Of a stretch of DNA of 64,000 bases, positions 8,843-18,837 are shown in pieces (position 1 is the first letter of the stretch; each line of letters starts with the position of its first letter). Source of the stretch: Bacteroidota bacterium (GTDB lineage: Bacteria; Bacteroidota; Bacteroidia; Chitinophagales; Chitinophagaceae); assembly GCA_023430465.1 (NCBI GenBank), contig JAEZAM010000094.1, forward strand, positions 8,835 to 72,834, given 5' to 3'. The position numbers and the translations under genes are program-made. The notes beneath the pieces were generated by a model. That model searched no databases and had not been told where the DNA came from. It worked only from the letters and a program-made list of their open reading frames with translations.

Positions 8843-9928
8843 TTAGTGGTTGCCTCCCGGAGCTGTTGTTGCGGGCGTAGCGCCGGTTGCACCTGTATTA
8901 CCTGCAGCTACCGGAGCAACTGCACTGCTGTCAGCCTTTGCAGGTGCTGGCGGTGGAAATGCTACGGCATACTGTGGCTTTTGTGTGGCCATCCACTGAT
9001 CATACTCTTCCTGTGTTTCCACGATGATCGTACCTCTCATGCTATAGTGACCTTTACCGCACATCTGATCACAGGAAATCTCGTACACAAAATCGGGGTT
9101 GCCGGTTTCTTTCCTTTTTTCCTTTGTCGTTTTGGTAGGCGTAAACCACATCGTTGTTGGTGTGCCCGGCACAGCATCCATCTTCATCCTGAAGTGTGCA
9201 AGACCTACGTCATGGATCACATCTTTCGCATTGATGATCATTTTCACCGGGCGATTTACTACCAGGTGAAGATCAGTAGTAGCATAGATATCATCATGGT
9301 TTGCCGGATCTTCCCAAACCTGGCCAAGTGGATTGCCCTTGGCGTCATCGATCAGCTTATAATATTTCTTGCCCAGCGTTTTATCTTTCCCCGGGTAACG
9401 GAATTCCCATCCAAACTGCTTTCCGGTCACTTCCACCACCATTGCATCCTTCGGCGCGTCACCGGTGATTTTGAACCAATAGAAGATCCCGAATCCAACC
9501 AGTACGGTCAGTGTAATTGCGGGGATAACAGTCCAGATCAACTCAAGCTTATTGTTATGCGGATAATAGAATGCCTTGCGGGTGTCAGACTCCTGGTATT
9601 TGTAGGAAAACCAGAACAGAGCAACCTGTGTAACAACAAAAACGAAGAACGTAAGTCCGAGCGTTATGTACAGCATCCTGTCTACCAGTACGCCATGATC
9701 TGAATCCGGCGCGCCCAGGATTTTGCCTTTTAATTGTTCATTGCAATAGTATACACCGATAAGCCCAATGATCAGAAAGGCCAGCAAAAGGAAGCCGTTG
9801 ATCTTATTGGTTTGTTTCCTTGATCTTTCTTCTCCGCGCAAAACCGCCACATATTCACTCGCCTTGGCTATCTGAAAGGTGATCAGAAAACCTAAAGCCA
9901 GGATCGCTACAATGAAAAAAGTTTGCAT
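8843..9928 (-). CDS. coxB: Cytochrome c oxidase subunit II (CuA)
   Basis: A 361-residue subunit II that receives electrons and passes them through CuA to subunit I. Helices lie at about 2-20, 45-62, 85-110 and 133-152, more than the usual two. The cupredoxin domain carries the CuA ligands: His in VGLAHFRMKMD, then SCDQMCGKGHYSM. Gln replaces the common Glu between the two Cys, but that residue binds through its backbone. The C-terminal tail (about 320-361) is Ala/Pro/Gly-rich and has no CXXCH, so this is not a caa3-type fusion. An exact TAnnTTTG element lies 57 bp upstream. Confidence 0.94.
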   Translation of the reverse strand: MQTFFIVAILALGFLITFQIAKASEYVAVLRGEERSRKQTNKINGFLLLAFLIIGLIGVYYCNEQLKGKILGAPDSDHGVLVDRMLYITLGLTFFVFVVTQVALFWFSYKYQESDTRKAFYYPHNNKLELIWTVIPAITLTVLVGFGIFYWFKITGDAPKDAMVVEVTGKQFGWEFRYPGKDKTLGKKYYKLIDDAKGNPLGQVWEDPANHDDIYATTDLHLVVNRPVKMIINAKDVIHDVGLAHFRMKMDAVPGTPTTMWFTPTKTTKEKRKETGNPDFVYEISCDQMCGKGHYSMRGTIIVETQEEYDQWMATQKPQYAVAFPPPAPAKADSSAVAPVAAGNTGATGATPATTAPGGNH

Positions 9929-9985
9929 ATGCTCTATTCTATTAAAAATTCCGATAATTTATTTCAACCATCCCCGATCCGGGTG

Positions 9986-9993
9986 CAAAATTA
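9986..9993 (-). promoter_or_regulatory. Candidate -7 element upstream of coxB
   Basis: On the minus strand TAATTTTG matches the Bacteroidota -7 consensus TAnnTTTG. It lies in the 76-bp gap between actF and coxB, about 57 bp before the coxB ATG. No clear TTG -33 element is seen. It could let the oxidase genes be expressed apart from the act genes. Confidence 0.4.
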
Positions 9994-10004
9994 CACCGGT
10001 TTGC

Positions 10005-11249
10005 TTAGGTATGGTGTATAAGGCTTTCTTTGACAAATGGGTGATTCCTGGCAAGCAACGGCGCCTTCGTCAATGCGCGTCCGGTTGCAAACATGATCAG
10101 TCCTACGAATCCAAGCGCGATACCAAGGTCATAGGCGATATTCGGCACATGATCGGGAGAAACCGCCGGGAAAACCATTTGATAGAAGTCCAGCCAGTGA
10201 CCAAAAATGATCAGGACAGACATAAACGAGATCGTCGAATATTTTCTTTTCGCATCACGGCTCATCAGGATCAGCAATGGCGCGATGAAGTTGATCAGGA
10301 ACATCATCCAGAATATGCCGCTGTAGATACCTTCTGCACGTGGTTTAAAATAAACTGTTTCCTCGGGGATGTTCGCATACCAGATCAGCATGAACTGGGA
10401 GAACCAGAGATAGGTCCAGAAAATGGAGAACGCAAACATGAACTTACCGAGATCATGCAGGTGCTCATGGTTCGTATATTCCAGGTAGCCGTTGTTTTTC
10501 AGGTAAACAACGAACAGGGTGATCAGGGCAACACCGGCTACAAATGTGCTCGCAAATGTATACCAGCTATACATGGTGCTGTACCAGTGCGCGTCGATGC
10601 TCATCAGCCAGAGCCATGGAATGGATGACATGACGGTGAGTGCGAACACAACGATGTATACAGCCGCCCAAACGGTGTTGTTCCAGATATATTTTTTCCG
10701 TCCTTCCAGTGAAGCGATCGGGGCATTGTCAAGTTTGCGGGAAAGCTGACGCATTTTCCAACCCAGTACAGACCATAACACAATGGTGAGCACGGTGGCA
10801 ACTGCAAAGAAGGTTGGATTGAGAAATCCTTTTTTGTGATTCAGCGTTGCGTCATGAGCTACATGCTCTGCATCTGTCCAGTGATAGATGGTGTGGTTTC
10901 CACCGAATACAATAGCGAGCAGGATGGCACCGCAGATTACACCCACTACAGGCACGGCGGCAGAGACCGCTTCTGTTGCCCGGCGAAATGCAAGCTGCCA
11001 TCCGCCCCAGGCAAGGGTTGTAGCGCACATGAAGAACATGGCCGCATTCACTACCAGCAGGAAATACACGCTGTTCTGGAGCAAACTTGCCCAGAACCTC
11101 GCTTCATGGTGGTGCTTCTCTTCTGCTGTTCCACTATGGCCATGACTTGCGATGTAGAGTGCGATCACGGAGATCACGCCAAGTACCATCAGTGCTAAAG
11201 CAACCGTGTTGTATTTCTTTGGTACTACAAAATTTTCCCTTGTTGACAT
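10005..11249 (-). CDS. actF: Alternative complex III subunit ActF (NrfD-like membrane subunit)
   Basis: A 414-residue polytopic membrane protein of about ten helices, the second NrfD/PsrC-like membrane subunit of alternative complex III, which oxidises menaquinol. It is a distant paralog of ActC in the same operon. Helix-rich segments such as WLWLMSIDAHWYSTMYSW and FWTYLWFSQFMLIWYANIPEE are characteristic of ActF. It follows the ActE gene by 38 bp. A purine-rich AAGGAAG sits just before the ATG at 11249. Confidence 0.9.
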   Translation of the reverse strand: MSTRENFVVPKKYNTVALALMVLGVISVIALYIASHGHSGTAEEKHHHEARFWASLLQNSVYFLLVVNAAMFFMCATTLAWGGWQLAFRRATEAVSAAVPVVGVICGAILLAIVFGGNHTIYHWTDAEHVAHDATLNHKKGFLNPTFFAVATVLTIVLWSVLGWKMRQLSRKLDNAPIASLEGRKKYIWNNTVWAAVYIVVFALTVMSSIPWLWLMSIDAHWYSTMYSWYTFASTFVAGVALITLFVVYLKNNGYLEYTNHEHLHDLGKFMFAFSIFWTYLWFSQFMLIWYANIPEETVYFKPRAEGIYSGIFWMMFLINFIAPLLILMSRDAKRKYSTISFMSVLIIFGHWLDFYQMVFPAVSPDHVPNIAYDLGIALGFVGLIMFATGRALTKAPLLARNHPFVKESLIHHT

Positions 11250-11287
11250 CAGTCTTCCTTTTATAAATACTTCAAAAAATGATCGTT

Positions 11288-11968
11288 CTACTTTGCCATT
11301 GCTGTTGCAGTGCTGTCAGGTCTTGCTCCTGCAGGTGCGGCAGTTGAATCAGTTGCAGCCCCAGCAGGCTTGCCTTTTGTCTGCTTACCCTTCACATAGG
11401 CTACCACCATCCAGCGTTGCTTTGTGGTGAGTTGTGATGCATAGGAACCCATGGCACCTTTACCGTATGTAACAACGTGGAAGATCCGCCCTTCCGGCAT
11501 GGCTTCCTGTACAGGGTCGCCGACCAGTGTTGCTGGTTTAGCCGTGTAAGGTCCGTTGCCGTCATTATACAGAGGGCCGTTCCCGTCGAGTTTGGTTCCA
11601 TGACAAATTCCACAGTTCACCAGGTATAGTCTTTCTGCCTCTTTCAGGTTGATGGTTGCAGGATCCAGCGGGCTCTTGACGTTCACGGAGTTGGTATATC
11701 CGTTCAGGTCGTTCGGTTGAGTATAGTTACCCGCATCACCACGCGCTATGGTTCCTTTCACCGGCCGGGAGTTATAAAACGGTACCGGCCCGCCTTCATT
11801 TACCACGGAAGAGTTGCGGAGCCTCGTCTCAGTCTCGCTGTAAGTTTCATATGCCCGGCTATAGGTCATGTCAGGCATGTACGCGCGACCCGGACTGCGT
11901 TTATCTGCACATGCAGTGAACGCTGCCGCTACTGAAATGAAACCTGCTACAATTAAAAATTTCTTCAT
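11288..11968 (-). CDS. actE: Alternative complex III subunit ActE (monoheme cytochrome c lipoprotein)
   Basis: A 226-residue lipoprotein cytochrome. The signal peptide ends in a lipobox (AAFTAC, Cys20), followed by a linker and one class I cytochrome domain with NCGICHG at about 138-143 and a probable Met ligand in YGKGAMGSY. The C terminus is a low-complexity Ala/Thr/Lys tail. ActE accepts electrons from the pentaheme ActA and passes them toward the oxidase. It lies between actD and actF with short gaps. Confidence 0.92.
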   Translation of the reverse strand: MKKFLIVAGFISVAAAFTACADKRSPGRAYMPDMTYSRAYETYSETETRLRNSSVVNEGGPVPFYNSRPVKGTIARGDAGNYTQPNDLNGYTNSVNVKSPLDPATINLKEAERLYLVNCGICHGTKLDGNGPLYNDGNGPYTAKPATLVGDPVQEAMPEGRIFHVVTYGKGAMGSYASQLTTKQRWMVVAYVKGKQTKGKPAGAATDSTAAPAGARPDSTATAMAK

Positions 11969-12010
11969 CAGCTTTATTTTTCACCGGCGCCATTGGTCCG
12001 GCATTCTTAA

Positions 12011-12601
12011 TTAAACTCCTGCCTCTACTTTTTTATCAAATCGAACGGTTGGTTGATCATATCGGCCCAGCCACCAGCCTGTTTCGCGGTACATAACCGT
12101 TACATCAGTTGCGCCAGTGCTGTTGAGGAATGCGATCGCTTCGTCTTCATTCGTTTTATCCGTACACTCCAACGCCATGACGAATGTATCATCGGTTGAG
12201 CGGGGGTTGAAATGATCCTTCTTTACAAACGGCGCCAACTGGCAAAGCCAGCAAAAAGTAAGAACCATCCCTACGGCAGCGAACAAAACAGTTAACTCAA
12301 ACGTAATTGGTATCCACGCGGGAAGGGAGAAAAATGGTTTACCACCAAAGTTGATCTGCCAGTCCACTGTGAGCGCCCAGGTAATAAAGCTTACCGCAGT
12401 CGCCGTACCGGTGATACCATATATAAAGCCGGCAGTATGGAGGCTGGTATCGCGCAAACCCATTTCTTTATCCAATCCATGGATGGGAAAAGGGGTATAG
12501 ACATCGTGGATCTTGTATCCGGCACGGCGAACTTTCTTCACCGCGGGGAACAGCACCTGCTCGTCATAAAAATTGCCAACTACAAATTTCTTTACCGACA
12601 T
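12011..12601 (-). CDS. actD: Alternative complex III subunit ActD (DUF3341)
   Basis: A 196-residue membrane protein with two helices (about 55-77 and 95-120) and the DUF3341 pattern: an N-terminal KKFVVGNFYDEQVLFPAVKK, a YTPFPIHGLD motif, and a C-terminal domain around ATDVTVMYRE. ActD packs against ActC and ActF and carries no cofactor. The ATG at 12601 starts at MSVKKF. A longer reading would add seven residues without support. It lies 70 bp after actC. Confidence 0.92.
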   Translation of the reverse strand: MSVKKFVVGNFYDEQVLFPAVKKVRRAGYKIHDVYTPFPIHGLDKEMGLRDTSLHTAGFIYGITGTATAVSFITWALTVDWQINFGGKPFFSLPAWIPITFELTVLFAAVGMVLTFCWLCQLAPFVKKDHFNPRSTDDTFVMALECTDKTNEDEAIAFLNSTGATDVTVMYRETGWWLGRYDQPTVRFDKKVEAGV

Positions 12602-12671
12602 AATAGTAAATTCAAAAGTCAATATTCAAAATGCCTTCCTGCGCTGCAGGCCTCTGCTTCCTTCACTGCTA

Positions 12672-14120
12672 TCAATGATCGTGTGTGTGCTTGTGACCAA
12701 ATTCATCGAGCTCCTCTTTTTCCACCACATCCATTTTCTCTTTATAGCTTTCCCCGTTCTTTTTCAGGATATGCTTGATCTCCGCGATAGCGATCACCGG
12801 GAAGAATTTCGCAAACAGGAAGTAACAGGTGAAGAACAGACCAAAGGTTCCGAGATAGAATCCAACTTCCCAGATGGTTGGTGTATAGTAAGTACTCCAG
12901 GAGCTGGGGAGATAATCACGGTATACAGAGGTAACGATGATCACGAAACGCTCGAACCACATACCGATATTTACAAGGATACTCATGAAGAAAGTCAGCA
13001 ACAGGTTTCTTCTCATTTTGCGGAACCAGAAGATCTGCGGAGACAATACGTTACAACCCATCATCAGCCAGTAGCTCCAGCCATAAGGACTGCTCAGGCT
13101 CAGACGGTTTTCTTTAAATGCGAACCACTCATAGTCCACGTGGCTGTACCATGCCATGAACAACTCGGTGAGGTAGGCTATACCCACGATCGAACCTGTG
13201 AGGACAATTACCTTGTTCATCACTTCGATGTGCTCGATGGTGATATAGTCTTCCAGCGCAAGTACTTTACGGGTGATCAGAAGCAGGGTTTGCACCATGG
13301 CAAAACCAGAGAAGATGGCACCGGCTACGAAGTAAGGAGGGAAGATAGTGGTATGCCAGCCTGGTACAACCGAGGTGGCGAAGTCGAATGATACAATCGT
13401 GTGTACAGAAAGTACGAGCGGTGTACTCAGGCCCGCCAATACCAGTGAAAGCGCTTCATGTCTTTGCCAGTGTTTGGTAGAACCAGTCCAGCCGAATGCA
13501 GCCAGACCATAAAACATTTTTCTCCATTTCAGTTTTGCGCGATCACGAAGCGTGGCCAGGTCAGGAAGAAGACCGGAATACCAGAACAAAAGTGATACGG
13601 TGAAATATGTGGAGATCGCGAATACGTCCCAGAGAAGAGGTGAGTTGAAGTTTACCCAGAGAGGTCCGCGGGTGTTTGGATAAGGCAATACGAAGAAGGC
13701 ATCCCATACACGACCCATGTGCCAGATCGGGAACTGCCCCGCACACATTACCGCAAAGATGGTCATCGCTTCTGCTGCACGGTTTACACCGGTTCTCCAG
13801 CCCTGGCGGAAAAGCAGGAGGATCGCGGAGATCAGTGTTCCTGCGTGACCGATACCTACCCACCATACGAAGTTGGTGATATCCCAACCCCAGCCGATGG
13901 TCTTGTTCAGGTTCCACTGACCCGTACCGTAGATCACCTCCATCGTAACGGAGATGATACCGAAGATCAGCAGGGCAACTGAAATAAGAAATCCGACCCA
14001 CCAGGATTTCGATGGCTTTGCTTCCACCGGGCGGCAGATGTCTTCTGTCACCTGGTGATAATCCTTGTTACCATCTACCAGCGGGGGCCTGACCTGTGAT
14101 TCGTATCTGAGTAATGACAT
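12672..14120 (-). CDS. actC: Alternative complex III subunit ActC (NrfD family)
   Basis: A 482-residue NrfD/PsrC-family membrane subunit with about ten helices that binds menaquinol and hands its electrons to the ActA/ActB module. The N-terminal half has the family segments TNFVWWVGIGHAGTLISA and AEAMTIFAVMCAGQFP. The soluble tail is His/Glu/Lys-rich and ends in HTHDH. It sits between actB and actD in the canonical act gene order. The ATG is at 14120. Confidence 0.94.
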   Translation of the reverse strand: MSLLRYESQVRPPLVDGNKDYHQVTEDICRPVEAKPSKSWWVGFLISVALLIFGIISVTMEVIYGTGQWNLNKTIGWGWDITNFVWWVGIGHAGTLISAILLLFRQGWRTGVNRAAEAMTIFAVMCAGQFPIWHMGRVWDAFFVLPYPNTRGPLWVNFNSPLLWDVFAISTYFTVSLLFWYSGLLPDLATLRDRAKLKWRKMFYGLAAFGWTGSTKHWQRHEALSLVLAGLSTPLVLSVHTIVSFDFATSVVPGWHTTIFPPYFVAGAIFSGFAMVQTLLLITRKVLALEDYITIEHIEVMNKVIVLTGSIVGIAYLTELFMAWYSHVDYEWFAFKENRLSLSSPYGWSYWLMMGCNVLSPQIFWFRKMRRNLLLTFFMSILVNIGMWFERFVIIVTSVYRDYLPSSWSTYYTPTIWEVGFYLGTFGLFFTCYFLFAKFFPVIAIAEIKHILKKNGESYKEKMDVVEKEELDEFGHKHTHDH

Positions 14121-14139
14121 AATTTTCAGCTTTGGGCCT

Positions 14140-14154
14140 ATAGCAATTTGCTAT
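14140..14154. repeat. Perfect 15-bp dyad in the actB-actC gap
   Basis: ATAGCAATTTGCTAT has 7-nt arms around a single T. It lies 20 bp upstream of the actC ATG and 45 bp after the actB stop. It could be an operator or a processing site. No function can be assigned. Confidence 0.4.
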
Positions 14155-14198
14155 GCGCTTCTTTATAATTAAATTCTCAAATAATACTGTTCAACTTC

Positions 14199-17100
14199 TT
14201 AACGGTGATGCGTTGAGTCGGCAGCCACCCTGTTTGCAGGAATTGACCCCTCCGTTGGTTCACCACCGCTATGATGCGCATCAGCCGCATCTGCGCCACC
14301 AGCCGCATTTCTCACCTTCGCCAGGTATGTCACGTTTGGTAAAACGTGCAGTTGCTCCAGGGCGTAGAAGCTTCTCTGTGTATTCTGTGCACGGATCTGG
14401 CTGATCTGGCTTTGCTTGTCTTTCACGTTTCCAAACACGATAGCATCACCGGCACATGCCTGCTGGCAGGCAGTTTTTGCTTCGCCATCCTGCAGCGGGC
14501 GTCCTTCTTTCTTCGCCTGGAGTTTCGCTGCCTGTGTACGCTGTACGCAGAAGGTACATTTCTCCATCACACCACGTGAACGAACAGTGACATCAGGATT
14601 CAGTACCATTCTTGTCAGCTCATCATTCATCTGGTGTACAACCGGGTCAAGTTTACCTACCAGTTGCTGATCCTGGTTATCGGCAAAGCTGTCTGCACCT
14701 GTGTAATCAGACCAGTTGAAGCGACGGACTTTGAATGGACAGTTATTCGCACAATATCTTGTACCGATACAACGGTTATAAGCCATCTGGTTGATACCTT
14801 CTGAGCTGTGGTTGGTAGCAGCGACCGGGCAAACGTTCTCACATGGAGCGTTATCACAGTGCTGGCACATCATTGGCTGGAATACCACGCCTTTCAGGTC
14901 ATCCGGATTATTCTCATCGCTCACGAAATAGCGGTCGATGCGAAGCCAGTGCATATCATGGTAGCGTAGCACTTCGCTCTTACCAACTACCGGTACGTTG
15001 TTTTCCGTATGGCAGGCTACAACACAGGCACCACAACCATAGCATGCGTTCATGTCGATCGCCATACCCCATTTGATGCCGGGCATTTCATGGTCACCGT
15101 ACAGGGTGGCTTCCTTGCGGAAATCACCGGAATTTTTGGCATATTTCTCTACCAGGTCGTTCCGGTAGTCGAGAATTTCATTCGGTCTTGCTTTGAAATT
15201 GGCAAGGGTTGTTTCGCGAACCACTTCCACACGACCCTCGTAAGAATTATGGATCTGTGTCTGTGCGATCTTTTCCTTGCGCTTCATGTTCTCTACGGTC
15301 GCATTCGCCGCGTAGCTGAATGTAGTACCGTTGAAGGTAGCGAATGGATAAACATTCTTGCCCACGGACTCTTCACCGAAAGCTGTTTTACCCAATGTCT
15401 TCGCACGGCCATAACCAACCGCAACGGCTACGGTATTGGCGTTCATGCCGGGGATAACGAGGATCGGGAGTTCCACCGATTTGCCGTTAACTGTGATCTT
15501 GATTACCGGCTTTGAAGGGTAGTATTCGTAGTTGTTGTTCTCTCTTTCGTTGTCTTTGTTTGCAAGATCCAGACCGAGCAGGCTTTTCGCCATACTCATT
15601 GAGATCAGCGCATAGTTGCCCCAGGTAGCTTTACTGATCGGATCAGGAAGCTCCTGCAACCATGGATTGGTTGCTCCCACCCCGGTTCCGATTGATACCT
15701 TCTCATACAATACTACTTCGGTTCCTGTTGCTTTTGGAGCAGCAGAAATTGCCGCAGCAGCAGTGGCTACGCTGGCAGAATTGAATGCAGTGGCCGCAGG
15801 ACCCTGAACGGTGGCCGCTGTGCTGACAACCCCATCCTGGAGCGCCTTTTCATAGGCTTCTTCCGAACCAAGTTTACCAATCCAGTATGTTTTCTGATAA
15901 GTATCGTAATCGAGATTGTTCCCCGCCCATTTCAGAAGGGAAGTCTGGAACGGACGCGTTTTGAACAATGGATAGATCGCTGGCTGCAGGAAGCTGACAT
16001 AACCTGATTTAGGCTCAGCATCACCCCAGCTTTCCAGGTAGTGTGGCGTGGGAAGAATGAAATTACACTGGGCAGTGGTCTCATCCATCTTTTCAGAGAA
16101 GGCAACCGTTACTTTCACTTTCTTGAGTGCGGCATTGAATTTCGCTGCGTCGAAATAGTGGAGTGCAGGATTTGCACCATGAACAAGGAGGGCGCCCACC
16201 TGGCCGGCTTCCATTTGTGCTATCAGGTCCACGAGGTCTTTATCGATACCCTGGCGATAGTTGGAGGCCTGGCTGAAATCAATGGTGGTGCCGTAAGCTC
16301 CGATCGCGCTGTTGATCGCATTTACGATCACCTGTACATTCACATCATTGCTTCCGGATACAACGAGTGCTGCACCGTTATTTGCCTTCAGTTCGTTTAC
16401 CACCTGTGCGATACCGTTGCGCAATTTTGTATCGGCAAAGGTTGGCGCGGTCACGCTTCCGCCAAGACCTGCGAGGATGGCGAGAGCCACTGCGCCGGTT
16501 TCAGACGGACGGTGCGTGTAACGCTCATCGGCGCTTGCGCCGGTGGTGCTGAGATGGCCTTCAAACTGGTAGTGACGGCTCATCTGCGGATTACGCTCGT
16601 CGATCTTGCGACCTGCTGTATAACCCATGGCATTTTCAACCGAGTTCAACCAGCTTCCGAGGAAATCAGCCCCGAGGCTGACGATCAGTTTGGCTGCGCC
16701 AAAATTGTAGGTAGGAATTCTTCTTCCAAATCCGCTTGCCTCATTGGCCAGCAGCATTCCGCTGTAAGACACCGCGTCTGCTACTACGTGGCGGCTGTTG
16801 GGGTATTTGGCAAGAAACTCCGTAATTATTTGTTGGGTTGAAGGCGAATTGATGGTGCTGGTCAGCAAAACAACGGGCTGGCCTGCAACGCCTGCCAAAG
16901 CCTGGGCTACCAGGGTATCTGCCTGTTCCCAGGTAGGAATCTCTTTGTAAGTATCGCCGCTGCGTTGCTTTGGGAACGTGATACGATGTGTATCATAGAG
17001 GTCGAGCACAGAAGCCTGCGCACGGGCTGAGGTACCGCCCTTGGTATACGTGGAAAGGGTGTTTCCTTCAATCTTGATCGGCCGGCCATCACGAACCTTT

Positions 17101-17423
17101 GCTAATACGGGGATCACATCGCCATCCTGCACATACGTTGTCGCATAGTACTTCGCTTCGCCGGGAATCAGGTTCTCCGGTTTGTTCGCATAAGGGATGA
17201 TCCTTCTTTCAGGCACCTTACAACCGGCAACAAGCGCTGCCGCTGCGGTGCTGAACCCCAGATATTTAAGGAAGTCCCTGCGAGGCGCTTTCGCGTCGGC
17301 TAATCCATTGCTGTCGAAATCTTCAAAAGGAAGCTCTTCCTTAAACTCATCAGAGTTTTTCTTGTGAAAATTTTCCGGATCGTTGATTTGCCCGAAGCCC
17401 TGCCAGTACGTATTTTGGCTCAT
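14199..17423 (-). CDS. actB: Alternative complex III subunit ActB (iron-sulfur, molybdopterin-fold subunit)
   Basis: A 1074-residue extracytoplasmic subunit. A twin-arginine signal (RRDFLKYLGF, about 48-57) is followed by a Cys at a lipobox-like position (ALVAGC). Residues about 80-740 form the molybdopterin-oxidoreductase fold, which in ActB lacks the cofactor. The C-terminal ferredoxin domain carries four Cys clusters: CYGCGACVVAC, CQHCDNAPCENVC, CIGTRYCANNC and CTFC...CQQAC. This fits three [4Fe-4S] and one [3Fe-4S] centre. It lies between actA and actC. The length is usual for the fused Bacteroidota form. Confidence 0.95.
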   Translation of the reverse strand: MSQNTYWQGFGQINDPENFHKKNSDEFKEELPFEDFDSNGLADAKAPRRDFLKYLGFSTAAAALVAGCKVPERRIIPYANKPENLIPGEAKYYATTYVQDGDVIPVLAKVRDGRPIKIEGNTLSTYTKGGTSARAQASVLDLYDTHRITFPKQRSGDTYKEIPTWEQADTLVAQALAGVAGQPVVLLTSTINSPSTQQIITEFLAKYPNSRHVVADAVSYSGMLLANEASGFGRRIPTYNFGAAKLIVSLGADFLGSWLNSVENAMGYTAGRKIDERNPQMSRHYQFEGHLSTTGASADERYTHRPSETGAVALAILAGLGGSVTAPTFADTKLRNGIAQVVNELKANNGAALVVSGSNDVNVQVIVNAINSAIGAYGTTIDFSQASNYRQGIDKDLVDLIAQMEAGQVGALLVHGANPALHYFDAAKFNAALKKVKVTVAFSEKMDETTAQCNFILPTPHYLESWGDAEPKSGYVSFLQPAIYPLFKTRPFQTSLLKWAGNNLDYDTYQKTYWIGKLGSEEAYEKALQDGVVSTAATVQGPAATAFNSASVATAAAAISAAPKATGTEVVLYEKVSIGTGVGATNPWLQELPDPISKATWGNYALISMSMAKSLLGLDLANKDNERENNNYEYYPSKPVIKITVNGKSVELPILVIPGMNANTVAVAVGYGRAKTLGKTAFGEESVGKNVYPFATFNGTTFSYAANATVENMKRKEKIAQTQIHNSYEGRVEVVRETTLANFKARPNEILDYRNDLVEKYAKNSGDFRKEATLYGDHEMPGIKWGMAIDMNACYGCGACVVACHTENNVPVVGKSEVLRYHDMHWLRIDRYFVSDENNPDDLKGVVFQPMMCQHCDNAPCENVCPVAATNHSSEGINQMAYNRCIGTRYCANNCPFKVRRFNWSDYTGADSFADNQDQQLVGKLDPVVHQMNDELTRMVLNPDVTVRSRGVMEKCTFCVQRTQAAKLQAKKEGRPLQDGEAKTACQQACAGDAIVFGNVKDKQSQISQIRAQNTQRSFYALEQLHVLPNVTYLAKVRNAAGGADAADAHHSGGEPTEGSIPANRVAADSTHHR

Positions 17424-17509
17424 TTATTTCTGTTTGAAAGTTCTAAATTCTTGCTTCTGCTAACTTACTGCGAGACCATTAGCATCGCTGCCTATTGTTC
17501 CTGATGATA

Positions 17510-18790
17510 TTAATAGTGACATTTCTGACATTCCAGTCCGCCGATGTCTTTTACGGTCACACTATCCATCTTACCGTTACGGATATCATTGTGGAATTTC
17601 TCGTAAATACTATAGAACTTATTGCCGTGAGTGCTGTCTGTATTGAAATCAACCTTTGTTTCGCGGTGGCAATTCACACACCAGCCCATGCTGAGTTCAG
17701 ATACCTGGCGAACCTCATCCATTTCGGTGATCTCACCGTGACAGGTCTGGCACTGAACGTTACCGGCGCGGATATGCTGCGCGTGGTTGAAGTAAACGTG
17801 GTCAGGCAGGTTGTGGATCTTGGTCCAGGGAATTGGTTTCGCTTTTGACGGATCCCAGGCATTTGCATTCTTGGGATCAAATCCTGCGTAGTCGTATAGT
17901 TTCTGGATCTCTGCCGTTCCGTTGATGGGCGTACCGTCTTCTGCAAAAAGAGCTGGTCCTTTTTCATACGACTGGATGTCCTTGTGACAGTTCATACAGA
18001 CGTTGGTAGAAGGTACGGCAGCGTGTTTGCTTTCCCAGGCGTTGCCGTGACAATAAAGGCAACTGATCTGGTTGATGCCGGCGTGTACTTTATGCGAATA
18101 GTAGATAGGCTGTTTTGGCTCGTACCCGGTCTGGCGCTGCAATCCGATGGCACCTTTGGTAGCGAGGTAACCTCCGACTACAAAGAAAATGATGGCGAAC
18201 ATGGCGATGTAGACCTTGTTGCGGTAGAAGGGAACAGGCTCTGGTCTGGAGATGTTGGATGCATCATCCGACATCTTCTTCAGGTTGCTGTTCACATACA
18301 TAAGAATCAGCGCGATGATACCGAGGATGAGGGAGATAATACCGAAAATGACAGCATTTTCGCTGTTATTTCCGCTGCCCTGACGGGCTGTACCCTGTGT
18401 GCCTGTCTGTCCACCACCACCCTGGCCTTTTGCTGCAGTCTCATTGATGTAGGCAACCATTTGTTCTACCTGCGCGAGGGTGATATCGGGAAAAGCCAGC
18501 ATTACGCTTCCGAATTTCGCCTTCAACCCCTGCGTGTAGGGATCATTGGCCATATATCCTGCCGGGTTATTGATCCATTTCAACAGCTCATTGTGGTCAG
18601 CCCATTTACCACGGCTCTCAAGTCCCTGTAGTGCAGGGCCTGTTCCATCCTTGAACACATTGTGACACGTAGCGCATTTGGCCTGGAATAGCGCTTTCCC
18701 GTCCTGGGCATTGACGGCAACCGTCGAGAGAACAATAAATAAAAAGGAGAGGAGCGTTAGTTTCTGGGCCTTTGGTTTACAAGGAATCAT
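17510..18790 (-). CDS. actA: Alternative complex III subunit ActA, multiheme cytochrome c with N-terminal monoheme domain
   Basis: A 426-residue secreted, membrane-anchored cytochrome. A signal peptide (1-28) is followed by a monoheme domain with CATCH at 39-43, a Gly/Gln linker, membrane helices at about 147-168 and 193-212, and a pentaheme domain with CXXCH at 244, 265, 347, 371 and 421 (the last motif ends one residue before the C terminus). ActA takes electrons from ActB. The sixth, N-terminal heme domain looks like a fused class I cytochrome. The ATG at 18790 is preferred over a GTG two codons upstream. It is the first gene of the respiratory operon. Confidence 0.94.
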   Translation of the reverse strand: MIPCKPKAQKLTLLSFLFIVLSTVAVNAQDGKALFQAKCATCHNVFKDGTGPALQGLESRGKWADHNELLKWINNPAGYMANDPYTQGLKAKFGSVMLAFPDITLAQVEQMVAYINETAAKGQGGGGQTGTQGTARQGSGNNSENAVIFGIISLILGIIALILMYVNSNLKKMSDDASNISRPEPVPFYRNKVYIAMFAIIFFVVGGYLATKGAIGLQRQTGYEPKQPIYYSHKVHAGINQISCLYCHGNAWESKHAAVPSTNVCMNCHKDIQSYEKGPALFAEDGTPINGTAEIQKLYDYAGFDPKNANAWDPSKAKPIPWTKIHNLPDHVYFNHAQHIRAGNVQCQTCHGEITEMDEVRQVSELSMGWCVNCHRETKVDFNTDSTHGNKFYSIYEKFHNDIRNGKMDSVTVKDIGGLECQKCHY

Positions 18791-18837
18791 AGACACAATT
18801 GATCTGAAAAATGTGGATAAATAGCTCTAACCGGCTG

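Noticed and set aside
8846..9703. Long plus-strand open frames opposite coxB, actB and actC (also 9879-10628, 12573-13391, 16041-16841)
   Set aside because: They are antisense to well-supported genes, rich in Cys, His and Arg, and look like by-products of the codon use on the coding strand.
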